From: Lachnospiraceae bacterium
GTDB lineage: Bacteria > Bacillota > Clostridia > Lachnospirales > Lachnospiraceae
Reading direction: 5' to 3'
Assembly (NCBI GenBank): GCA_910575255.1
Contig: CAJTEM010000004.1
Location: forward strand, 150,611 to 214,610
Length of the DNA stretch: 64,000 nt
Shown here piece after piece: positions 8,672 to 16,405 of the stretch. The position numbers and the translations under genes were made by a program. The notes below the pieces were generated by a model, which made no database searches, was not told where the DNA came from, and saw only the letters and a program-made list of their open reading frames with translations. The first letter of the stretch is position 1, and every line of letters begins with the position of its first letter.

Positions 8672-8780
8672 AAAACAAACATATGTTCTTGCTTTGCGGG
8701 AAGAGATTTTAGAAGGCAGCGGTATTTTCGTTCTCAGATGTGGAAAGAAATATATTATAAATACAGAAGGGAGAACTGCT

Positions 8781-9212
8781 ATGACAATTATGGATGTCGC
8801 CCGCTATTTGATTTATTTATCTTATCACGATGGTAATAATTATTCTCTGACACCTTTAAAATTGCAGAAGGTTCTTTACTATGTCCAGGGATGGAGTTAT
8901 TTATGGGATAATAAGCCCATGTTTGCCGAGGTATTTGAGGCATGGCAGTATGGGCCTGTTAACAGGGAAGTATATGATCAGTTTAAGATTTATAAAGGTT
9001 CCGAAATTCCTTATAAAGAAGGGGCGAGACCCAGATGTGCGTCACCAGAAGAATTGGAGACGATTGAAAGGGTGTGGGAAGAGTATGGGATGGAATCTGC
9101 AGGGGAGCTGGTTACCATGACTCATGAAGAGGCTCCATGGCGGAATGCATATCAGGAAGGAACTCTGATCAGCAATCGGGCAATTAGAAAGTATTTTCAT
9201 GAGAATTATTAA
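8781..9212 (+). CDS. Panacea-domain (DUF4065) protein, possible antitoxin
   Basis: 143 residues. The sequence LTPLKLQKVLYYVQGW, then EVFEAWQYGPVNREVY and a C-terminal TLISNRAIRKYF, is characteristic of the Panacea/SocA-like fold (DUF4065). In known PanAT systems such proteins neutralise a neighbouring toxin. I chose the ATG at 8781 because GAAGGGAGA lies just upstream and the domain starts there; a longer in-frame start at 8643 coincides with the -35 box. It is the first gene of a three-gene islet whose base composition is visibly richer in A+T than the flanks. Family assignment is firm; the antitoxin role here is inference from relatives. Confidence 0.85.
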   Translation: MTIMDVARYLIYLSYHDGNNYSLTPLKLQKVLYYVQGWSYLWDNKPMFAEVFEAWQYGPVNREVYDQFKIYKGSEIPYKEGARPRCASPEELETIERVWEEYGMESAGELVTMTHEEAPWRNAYQEGTLISNRAIRKYFHENY

Positions 9213-9266
9213 CTGTTTGAATTCAGAGGGGATATGACTCTGGATTTGATATGGGGAGGGACATAT

Positions 9267-10979
9267 ATGGCAGTGAGGCTTAATGATATTACTCTTGAGA
9301 AATTTAAGGCATATAACGAAAAGCAATCCATTGACTTGTCCGACATTAATATATTAATGGGGGCGAACAGCAGTGGAAAAAGCAGTTGTATCCAAAGCCT
9401 GCTTGCATTAAAGCAGACCTGCGAAAGCGGGCAGGAGCATATCGGTTTACTGCTCAATGGAAAGTATGTGACATTGGGTTCTTTTTCCGATGTTGTGAAT
9501 GAAATTGCTCATGAGAAAGATCATTTTGCTATTCAGATGGGAGTGGAAGCTGGAAAGGATGAGGAAGCTGCCGAAAAAATGACAATCCGATGGGAATTTG
9601 GCAGAAATGATGAATTCATCAATGGCGTGGAGCTGAGAAAGATCGAATTTTCTGAGGCCAGTAATATCAGTATCCAATTAGAAGAGAATAATCAGTATTC
9701 TGTCCTTATAAATGGGAAAAGACAGAAGGTAAAAGCAGAATTGAATAATATGTTTGTTTCCTATATAATTTTTCCTTATGACAGGGAATATGACAAAATA
9801 TTGCAGGATTTTATTAAAGAGACAATCAATTGGATATGTGGACTTGAAAAAAATATTGTTACAATTAAAAAAGATATTCTGGTATCATCTCAAATTACAA
9901 GATTGTCAACATCGTTGTTCAGTAAGTTACAGAAACAGCCGCGGACATCAAATGCAGAAGAACACTTTGGGAAAGCCGCTACAGTGTTCAGTCATATTAT
10001 GGAAATGCTAAGACGACAGGATGATTCTCTTGATGAAAGCCAGGCAATTCTCTTTTTGCCTTCTATGTTAATGAAGGATTTGGATTATCGGGGGTTCGAT
10101 GAGATTTGGGAAAGATATAAGGGCAAAAAGCCAGGGACGCAAGAGGAATATGTCTCATACAACAGAATTTCGCTGGAACAGTTTTTGTCTACAAGAGCAA
10201 AAGGGAAAAAGGGAGATATTAAATTATGGCCTTTGATTAAAAGCTACAATGAGTTTGTAAGAAAACTGGTATCAGGAATCCGATATTTGGGACCGTTAAG
10301 AGAGAATCCCAAAAGCTTATATCAGTGGGATATAGACATTGACCCGAATTATGTGGGAACCAGAGGAGAACATTTTCCTTCGGTGCTGACAACAATTGAG
10401 AATAAACCGATTATGACGATGCTTCCGGATTTTGAGAAGCAGGAAGAGATCTTATTTTCTGATGCATTGGGAATATGGTGTCAGTATTTGAAGGTGGCGA
10501 GTGAAATACATGTGGATTCTTCCTATTCTTTTGGTATGAATATCAGAGTACATAATATCAATGACAGTAAGGCAGATATTATGAATGTAGGGATAGGAAC
10601 CAGCCAGGTTTTGCCAGTGTTGATTATGGGATTGATCAGCCCGGATGATTCCATTCTGATTTATGAACAGCCAGAGCTTCATCTTCATCCTTATTCCCAA
10701 AGCAGGCTGGTTGACTTTTTTATAGCAATGTCGAAACTGGGGAAGCAGATCATAATAGAAACACATAGTGAATATATGCTGCATAGGTTCCGTTATCATT
10801 TATTAAAAGGAAGGGTCCAGGAAGATAAGGTTTGTCTGAATTTCTTTGCAAATAAAGAAGAGGGGACGTTTGTGTATGCAGGCCGGCTGGGGAAGAATGG
10901 GGAGATTGACTATCCGAAGGATTTTGTGGATCAGAATCAGTCCTTGTTTTTCGAGATGTTAAATGCAAAGGAAAATTGA
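9267..10979 (+). CDS. AAA ATPase, DUF3696-type (OLD/SMC-like)
   Basis: 570 residues. Walker A GANSSGKSS is near residue 28 after a LNDITLEKFKAYNE start typical of SMC/OLD-like ATPases. Walker B is YEQPELHLHP (~472) and is followed by IIIETHSEYMLHRFR (~505), the usual D-loop/H-loop region. The last ~50 residues (NGEIDYPKDFVDQNQSLFFEML) match the DUF3696 tail. The catalytic TOPRIM of OLD nucleases is absent, so any effector would be another protein. The start at 9267 has GGGAGGG upstream; an earlier ATG at 9234 lacks a good site. The gene lies 54 bases after the Panacea gene and overlaps the next gene, which argues for a joint function, plausibly phage defence. Function is inferred. Confidence 0.82.
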   Translation: MAVRLNDITLEKFKAYNEKQSIDLSDINILMGANSSGKSSCIQSLLALKQTCESGQEHIGLLLNGKYVTLGSFSDVVNEIAHEKDHFAIQMGVEAGKDEEAAEKMTIRWEFGRNDEFINGVELRKIEFSEASNISIQLEENNQYSVLINGKRQKVKAELNNMFVSYIIFPYDREYDKILQDFIKETINWICGLEKNIVTIKKDILVSSQITRLSTSLFSKLQKQPRTSNAEEHFGKAATVFSHIMEMLRRQDDSLDESQAILFLPSMLMKDLDYRGFDEIWERYKGKKPGTQEEYVSYNRISLEQFLSTRAKGKKGDIKLWPLIKSYNEFVRKLVSGIRYLGPLRENPKSLYQWDIDIDPNYVGTRGEHFPSVLTTIENKPIMTMLPDFEKQEEILFSDALGIWCQYLKVASEIHVDSSYSFGMNIRVHNINDSKADIMNVGIGTSQVLPVLIMGLISPDDSILIYEQPELHLHPYSQSRLVDFFIAMSKLGKQIIIETHSEYMLHRFRYHLLKGRVQEDKVCLNFFANKEEGTFVYAGRLGKNGEIDYPKDFVDQNQSLFFEMLNAKEN

Positions 10980-11973
10980 AAGCATGGAGAAGGACTTGTT
11001 TTATATAGAACCGTCGGCAATACATTTCTCGGATAAAAGTCAGGATCGATTGATTTCTGCATTTTTGGACGAGTTTGAAGAACTGCTGAGGATTATGGCA
11101 CAGGGAAAGCATCGGTTTGTTATTGATTCCGTGCTGGGAAAAAGAATAATTGAAGAAACGGGGGAGTCTTTCATACCTGTCAGAATTTCGGATATAAAAG
11201 ATACTAAGCTAAGAGGCCGTGTCAGCCGATTAAAACAGACATTTTATGCGGTCGTACAGCCCATGGCTGTGTATGTGGATACTGGTGCCTGCTCTGTTAC
11301 AAGTGAAATTTTTTGTTTGTATCCGGAAGCGGACAGACATTTATTAGGTGAGACCGATTATTATGATTTTTTTCATTCTCTGGCAGGGGAGTGTTATAGG
11401 GAATCTCCAAAGAGTGGATGTATAATAAGCTTGCCCTCTTATACAAAATTTTCTGATAAGATTATTTCCATATCCTGCAAGTGTGAGAATTCTGCTTTTG
11501 ACAGGGAATTTCAATGTGTGGTTTCTGATACCGTTAAAGACGAGAAGAGGGAGGCAAGAGAAAAACTGGCAAAACTAATTGGAGAGTTAAAGCATGGCAG
11601 TGAAAGTGGAATTATAGTAACGCAGGCAGTTCACCATCCTTCTGTGGGAAGAACAACTATCAAAGAATATAAAGAAATACCGAGGCGGAGCCGGATGGTA
11701 TTGGATATATTATTGAAATTTGGATTATACAAGCTGGAGATCCGGGACTGGGGGAGCCATAACGGGATTAAGGGAGATATACATAATTGTTTTCGAATCG
11801 ATGAAAAATCTGATGATTCTCATGAGATATTAGAGGGATGGCTAATCTCGGATCATATGTCCTGTAAATTATCCATGTATTTTCATAAGAATGCAGGGAG
11901 CCTGCTGCTTTGTATAATGGGCAATCAGTTTCTATATAATAATATGCTGGATTTAAAGAATGATATTTTTTGA
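10963..11973 (+). CDS. Unrecognised protein coupled to the DUF3696 ATPase
   Basis: 336 residues, no signal peptide or membrane segment. I recognise no domain with confidence. Visible features are an alternating alpha/beta pattern, a charged middle (DTVKDEKREAREKLAKLIGELK, about residues 186-207), and a C-terminal part with conserved-looking polar residues in LEIRDWGSHNGIKGD (~250-265). It overlaps the ATPase by 17 bases if the ATG at 10963 is used; an alternative ATG at 10984 has an AAAGGA about 11 bases upstream and avoids the overlap. As third gene of the islet it is the natural candidate for the effector that the ATPase controls. A nuclease or toxin activity is only a guess. Confidence 0.6.
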   Translation: MQRKIESMEKDLFYIEPSAIHFSDKSQDRLISAFLDEFEELLRIMAQGKHRFVIDSVLGKRIIEETGESFIPVRISDIKDTKLRGRVSRLKQTFYAVVQPMAVYVDTGACSVTSEIFCLYPEADRHLLGETDYYDFFHSLAGECYRESPKSGCIISLPSYTKFSDKIISISCKCENSAFDREFQCVVSDTVKDEKREAREKLAKLIGELKHGSESGIIVTQAVHHPSVGRTTIKEYKEIPRRSRMVLDILLKFGLYKLEIRDWGSHNGIKGDIHNCFRIDEKSDDSHEILEGWLISDHMSCKLSMYFHKNAGSLLLCIMGNQFLYNNMLDLKNDIF

Positions 11974-12015
11974 TTTTTTGGAAGTATCCAAAAGTATCCA
12001 AAAAGAAAAAACAGT

Positions 12016-12044
12016 TGAAAATTAAGTGCCCATGTGGTATCATT
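12016..12044 (+). promoter_or_regulatory. Promoter of the peptide-binding protein gene
   Basis: TTGAAA at 12016-12021 and TATCAT at 12039-12044 with a 17-base spacer. Transcription from here must pass the hairpin at 12088-12120 before reaching the coding region at 12231. Upstream, 11974-12000 has a short direct repeat (GTATCCAAAA twice). Confidence 0.65.
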
Positions 12045-12087
12045 TGAACATTAAGGTAAAGTTCCGACATACATGCGTACGTGCGAA

Positions 12088-12120
12088 GGTGCAACCCGGG
12101 GTGGAATTGCACCATTTTTT
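12088..12120 (+). terminator. Leader terminator (possible attenuator) before the binding-protein gene
   Basis: GGTGCAA (12088-12094) pairs with TTGCACC (12107-12113), followed by ATTTTTT. It lies between a good promoter and the gene, so it could end most transcripts unless relieved; it could alternatively terminate a transcript coming from the upstream islet. Confidence 0.7.
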
Positions 12121-12230
12121 ATCATAGGGGATCCCTTGTTTCTTTGGAGGATTACGAATCATGTCCCGGGATATTTTCGTACCGAAGGCGTTTTGGCAGG
12201 TATGGCGGACAAAAAGAGGAGGATGACATT

Positions 12231-13919
12231 ATGAAAAAGAAACTGAGCCTGGCGCTTGCCTCTGTGATGACACTGGGGCTGATATTGTCCGGCTGCGGCG
12301 GCAATAACACAAGCTCTGGCAGCGGAGGCGGAGACGGTTCCGTGCCTGCGGCAGATGATACTACGGCTGCAGAGACAACAGCGTCCGGGGATAGCGGAGT
12401 TGACACCGCGGGATTTATGATCGATGTGCTGAATGCGGATATTCAGACTGCAGATGTGCAGAAGACGAGCAAGGATTACACATTGCCGCAGAATATCTAT
12501 GACCGTCTGCTGGAGATCGAGGTGGATGATGCAGGTGTTTCCAAGATTGTGCCGAGCCTGGCGGAAGATTGGGATATTTCCGCAGACGGACTGGAATATA
12601 CCTTCCATCTGCGTCAGGATGTCAAGTTCCAGAACGGCAATGATTTCACTGCCGAGGACGTGGTTTACACCTTTCATCGGCTGCTGACCGTGGAGAACGG
12701 GGTCAACACCGAGCTGCTGGATCAGGTGAAGGGAGCGGCAGAGGTGATTGAAGGAAGCGCCGATACGCTGGAAGGCGTGGAAATGGTAGATGATTATACG
12801 GTTAAGATCACATTGAAAGAGCCTTTTGCGGCATTTCTGTCCTGCCTGACGGCTCCGGGCCTGTCGATCTATGACAGTGAGGCTACGGAGGCGGCAGGAG
12901 ATCAGTTCGGCATGGATCCGGCAGTGACGGTCGGTACGGGACCGTTCCGTTTTGCAGGATGGACCTTCAATGATCAGCTGGTGCTGGTGAAGAACGAGGA
13001 TTACTGGAAGGGTGCGCCCGAGCTGCCGGGTGTTGTCATCAAGATCATTCCGGATACCGAGACGCAGACCATGATGTTCGAGAGCGGAGAACTGGATCTG
13101 CTGGATCTGGACTTTGTGACGGATGCCGCGGATCGTTTCCTGGAGACTTATCCGGAGCAGATCGTACAGGGGCCGCGGGTAGGCATTACCTATTTTACCA
13201 TGAATTTTAATATTGAGCCGTTTCAGGATCTGAAAGTGCGCCAGGCAGTGCAGATGGCCATCGACCGTCAGGCGATTCTCGATGCCCTGTACGGCGGGCG
13301 CGGACAGGTGGAGCATGGGATCTATCCTTACGGCCTGATCGGGTTCAATGAGGGACAGACAAAGATCAGCTATGATCCGGAAAAGGCCAAGGCGCTGCTG
13401 GCAGAGGCAGGCTATCCGGATGGCTTTACCATGGAGCTGGCGGCTGATGCTTCGGCTTCGGATACGGTGACAATGGCGCTGGAGATCATCAAGGAGCAGC
13501 TGGCGGCCGTGGGCATCAATGCCGAGATTAAGAATTATGATGAGTCTACCTGGCTGGAGACCCGTAAGGCCGGTGAACTGGGATCCTTTATGTCTACCTG
13601 GACGGCGGACTTCAATGATCCGGAGAATTTCATTTATACCTTCTTCGGGAATGAAGAAAAGACCCGGATCCGTTCTATCAATTATCCGGATACAGCCGTG
13701 ATGGATCGTGTGGGCGCGGCACGGGGAATCGTGAATGAGGATGAGAGACTGGCGGAGTATCAGGCACTTGAAGAAAAGCTGATTCATGAGGATGCGGCAT
13801 GGGTACCGATGTATTCCCGGACTCATCTGTGGGCAGTAAGCAGCCGGGTGCAGAACTTCAAGCCGGTATGGAGCGGGGTCAGTGACCGGATGTATTATGG
13901 GGTTTCTCTGAGCGAATAA
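12231..13919 (+). CDS. Oligopeptide ABC transporter substrate-binding lipoprotein
   Basis: 562 residues. The signal peptide ends in a lipobox LILSGC (Cys ~22), so the protein is anchored outside the membrane by lipid. A Ser/Gly/Thr-rich linker is followed by a family 5 solute-binding domain (SLAEDWDISADGLEYTFHLR at ~107; later NIEPFQDLKVRQAVQMAID). Such proteins deliver di-/oligopeptides, or sometimes nickel or sugars, to a DppBC-type permease. The ATG at 12231 follows AGGAGG and starts a classic signal sequence; upstream in-frame codons back to 12081 overlap the leader terminator. A strong terminator at 14003 separates it from the permease genes, which usually leads to an excess of binding protein over transporter. 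Confidence 0.92.
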   Translation: MKKKLSLALASVMTLGLILSGCGGNNTSSGSGGGDGSVPAADDTTAAETTASGDSGVDTAGFMIDVLNADIQTADVQKTSKDYTLPQNIYDRLLEIEVDDAGVSKIVPSLAEDWDISADGLEYTFHLRQDVKFQNGNDFTAEDVVYTFHRLLTVENGVNTELLDQVKGAAEVIEGSADTLEGVEMVDDYTVKITLKEPFAAFLSCLTAPGLSIYDSEATEAAGDQFGMDPAVTVGTGPFRFAGWTFNDQLVLVKNEDYWKGAPELPGVVIKIIPDTETQTMMFESGELDLLDLDFVTDAADRFLETYPEQIVQGPRVGITYFTMNFNIEPFQDLKVRQAVQMAIDRQAILDALYGGRGQVEHGIYPYGLIGFNEGQTKISYDPEKAKALLAEAGYPDGFTMELAADASASDTVTMALEIIKEQLAAVGINAEIKNYDESTWLETRKAGELGSFMSTWTADFNDPENFIYTFFGNEEKTRIRSINYPDTAVMDRVGAARGIVNEDERLAEYQALEEKLIHEDAAWVPMYSRTHLWAVSSRVQNFKPVWSGVSDRMYYGVSLSE

Positions 13920-14002
13920 AGACCGGCAGGCCTAGTACAGCATGAGCTTCGGCTGCTTCCAATAAGTGCTGCCGGCGCTTAGAGGGACTGCTTGAGAGAA
14001 TC

Positions 14003-14042
14003 AATGCCGCAGAATGGAGAAATCGATTTTGCGGCATTTTTA
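14003..14042 (+). terminator. Intrinsic terminator between binding protein and permease
   Basis: AATGCCGCA (14003-14011) pairs with TGCGGCATT (14030-14038), followed by TTT. Confidence 0.85.
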
Positions 14043-14045
14043 CGT

Positions 14046-14061
14046 AACAGTTCAGATAACC
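14046..14061. repeat. Single arm of a dispersed 16-bp element
   Basis: AACAGTTCAGATAACC here is the exact reverse complement of GGTTATCTGAACTGTT at 27632-27647 and differs by one base from the complement of 20891-20906. Confidence 0.6.
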
Positions 14062-14156
14062 TTGGACTGCTACATTTTTACACGTTATAACCGTGTTTCG
14101 TCGCAGGTATGCGTCAGATATACTTTATGATTGATTGGGATGAGGAGGGCAGACAG

Positions 14157-15080
14157 GTGTTAAACAGGGTACTGAAGCGTATCGCCATATCGATTCCGGT
14201 GCTGGTGGGGGTGGTGCTGGCAATCTTTATCATGCTGCGTATTGTTCCGGGGAATCCGGTTACCACAATGATGGGAGAACATGTGAATCCGGCGGTGATT
14301 GAGAAGATCAGCCGTGAGATGGGGCTGGATCAGCCGTTGTACGTCCAGTTTTTCCGCTATATTGCCAATGCTCTGCGGGGGGATTTTGGCACTTCTTACC
14401 GGCTGAACCGGAATGTGACCGGCATTATTCTGGAGGCATTTCCGAATACGGTAAAGCTGTCGCTGCTGGCGGCTGTGATTGCATGGCTGATCGGGATTGT
14501 GTCCGGGATTGTGGCGGCGATCCGGCAGAATAAGCTGCTGGATCGCCTGTTCATGGGTGTTTCCCTGATGGGTGTTTCCATGCCGGTGTTTATGACTGCG
14601 CTGGTGCTTCAGTATGTGTTTGCGTTTAAGCTCAAGTGGTTTCCTGTCTCAGGCTTTGACTCTTTCAAAGCGATGGTTCTCCCGGCGATTGCACTGGGGT
14701 GGAATTCGGCGGGAAGCATTGCCCGGATGACACGTTCGAATCTGGTGGAGGTCATGCAGAATGATTTTATCCGGACTGCCCGGGCCAAGGGGCTGCGGGA
14801 GAATGGCGTGATCATCGGACATGCGCTTAAGAATGCCATGCTGCCGGTGGTTACCATGATGGCATTGCAGCTTTCCAGTATGCTTTCCGGCGCGGTTCTG
14901 ACGGAGAGTGTATTCGGTGTGCCGGGGATCGGGAGGCTGGCGGTGAACGGGATTGAGACCCGTGACATGCCGCTTTTGCAGGGGACGGTGGTATTTACTA
15001 CCATATTGATTATTCTGGGGAATCTGATTGCGGACCTGCTTTACAATGTGCTGGATCCCAGGATTCGGGAGGGCGCATAG
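14157..15080 (+). CDS. Peptide ABC transporter permease, DppB type
   Basis: 307 residues, six predicted membrane segments; the first begins at about residue 8. The motif LDQPLYVQFFRYIANALRGDFG (~50-71) and the cytoplasmic EAA-type loop FIRTARAKGLRENGVI (~200) are typical of DppB/OppB. I selected the GTG at 14157 because AGGAGGG lies 7 bases upstream and the product then has the family's usual length; an ATG at 14109 would add 16 charged residues without a ribosome-binding site. It forms the membrane channel with the next permease, and its stop is 80 bases before that gene. Confidence 0.9.
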   Translation: MLNRVLKRIAISIPVLVGVVLAIFIMLRIVPGNPVTTMMGEHVNPAVIEKISREMGLDQPLYVQFFRYIANALRGDFGTSYRLNRNVTGIILEAFPNTVKLSLLAAVIAWLIGIVSGIVAAIRQNKLLDRLFMGVSLMGVSMPVFMTALVLQYVFAFKLKWFPVSGFDSFKAMVLPAIALGWNSAGSIARMTRSNLVEVMQNDFIRTARAKGLRENGVIIGHALKNAMLPVVTMMALQLSSMLSGAVLTESVFGVPGIGRLAVNGIETRDMPLLQGTVVFTTILIILGNLIADLLYNVLDPRIREGA

Positions 15081-15160
15081 GATGAGAGAGACGGGGGAGT
15101 GTTTCAGGCTTTGGGCTGGAACGGACAGATCAGGCGGAAAACGCCGGGAGGATACACAGG

Positions 15161-16351
15161 ATGACAGATGAGAGAACAGGGCTGACCAGGGGGAACCGGG
15201 AGGATCAGGAAGGACAGATGTCCGGAGAGACGAAAGGTTTTGCGGGCGTCCGGGAAGAGGGGAGAGCGGCGGAAGAAGATTTTGCGGGCGTCCGGGAAGA
15301 GGGGGCAGCGGCGGAAGACGGCTTCGTGGACGTCCGGGAAGAGGGGACAGTGGCGGCAGAAGGCTTTGCGGGCGTCCGGGAAGAGGGGGCAGCGGCGGAA
15401 GACGGCTTTGCGGGCGTCCGGGAAGAGGGGACAGCGGCAGAGGAAAGCGTTGCGGCAGGAAAGCGGATACCGGATTCCGGGGAGGCCGAAGCGCAGTTGG
15501 GGGAAGCGGATACCTGGCAGGATAAGCTGCGGACTCTGGTACGGCAGAATAAGCTGGCGGTTTTTTCGGCATTGCTGATCTTACTGATGATTCTGGCGGC
15601 GGTCTTTGCCCCGTGGGTGGCGCCTTACGATCACCTGGCGCAGAGCCTGACGGATCGCCTGCAGGATCCAAGCGCCGCCCATTGGCTGGGTACGGATGAA
15701 CTGGGGCGGGATGTCTTAAGCCGGATTATCTTTGGGGCGCGGATTTCCCTTACCGTGGGTCTGCTGCCGACCCTGATTTCCATGGCGATCGGCACGGTTC
15801 TTGGATTGTGCGCCGGGTTCTACGGCGGGAAGACGGATTTTGTTATCATGCGTCTGGCAGATGTGATGCTGGCATTTCCCTCCCTTTTGCTGGCGATGGT
15901 GGTGATGTATACCATGGGGGGCGGCCTCATTAATATATTCATTGCCTTGAGCCTGGTGAACTGGGCGGGTACGGCACGGATTGTGCGCTCTCAGACATTA
16001 TCTTTGAAGGAGAAGGAGTTTGTGGAGGCAGCACGGTCCATTGGGGTAAAGAAATGGACCATTATGTTCCGGCATATCCTGCCCAACTGCCTGCCGTCGC
16101 TGATTGTACTGTTTACTTTAAATATTCCGTCAGCGATCCTGTCGGAGGCTTCTTTAAGCTTTCTGGGAATCGGGGCGCAGCCTCCTTCCGCCAGCTGGGG
16201 CCTGATGGTGGTCCGGGGAAAGAAATACCTGTTCTCGGAGCCCTGGCTTTCGATTGCCCCCAGCGTGGCAATTATGCTGGTGGTGCTGGCGTTTAATTTC
16301 CTGGGAGACGGCTTGCGCGATGTGCTGGATCCTTATCTGAAAGAGCAGTAA
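15161..16351 (+). CDS. Peptide ABC transporter permease, DppC type, with a repeat-bearing N-terminal extension
   Basis: 396 residues against about 280-300 for the family. The normal permease begins near residue 120 (DKLRTLVRQNKLAVFSALLI) and has six membrane segments, the DppC motif HWLGTDELGRDVLSRII (~174) and the EAA loop EFVEAARSIGVKKW (~287). The first ~110 residues are acidic and contain five 14-residue repeats (FAGVREEGAAAEDG type, residues ~27-96), predicted to lie in the cytoplasm. The ATG at 15161 has GGGAGG nine bases upstream. The extension does not resemble any domain I know; it may be a tolerated expansion. The gene is followed by a hairpin and then the ATPase genes. Confidence 0.9.
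   Translation: MTDERTGLTRGNREDQEGQMSGETKGFAGVREEGRAAEEDFAGVREEGAAAEDGFVDVREEGTVAAEGFAGVREEGAAAEDGFAGVREEGTAAEESVAAGKRIPDSGEAEAQLGEADTWQDKLRTLVRQNKLAVFSALLILLMILAAVFAPWVAPYDHLAQSLTDRLQDPSAAHWLGTDELGRDVLSRIIFGARISLTVGLLPTLISMAIGTVLGLCAGFYGGKTDFVIMRLADVMLAFPSLLLAMVVMYTMGGGLINIFIALSLVNWAGTARIVRSQTLSLKEKEFVEAARSIGVKKWTIMFRHILPNCLPSLIVLFTLNIPSAILSEASLSFLGIGAQPPSASWGLMVVRGKKYLFSEPWLSIAPSVAIMLVVLAFNFLGDGLRDVLDPYLKEQ
15239..15448 (+). repeat. 42-bp tandem repeat, five copies, inside the DppC gene
   Basis: Each unit encodes FAGVREEGxAAEDG with few changes; units 2, 4 and 5 are almost identical in DNA. In frame, so copy-number change does not disrupt translation. Confidence 0.93.
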
Positions 16352-16391
16352 GGAACTGTCGCAAATTACAAGTTATTTCATGACAGTTCCT
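16351..16391 (+). other. Intercistronic hairpin
   Basis: AGGAACTGTC (16351-16360) pairs perfectly with GACAGTTCCT (16382-16391) with a 21-base loop. There is no T-run, so it is more likely an RNA-stability element or operator than a terminator. Confidence 0.6.
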
Positions 16392-16405
16392 AAGAAGGAG
16401 AGACG

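Noticed and set aside
12159..13826. Long minus-strand open frame (555 codons) opposite the peptide-binding protein gene
   Set aside because: It mirrors the sense gene, has no domain pattern or ribosome-binding site and is rich in His/Arg/Ile as expected for an antisense shadow.
14649..15671. Proline-rich minus-strand frame over the DppB/DppC boundary
   Set aside because: The repeated PLPGRPQ pattern is the complement of the 42-bp repeat in DppC; the frame crosses two real genes.
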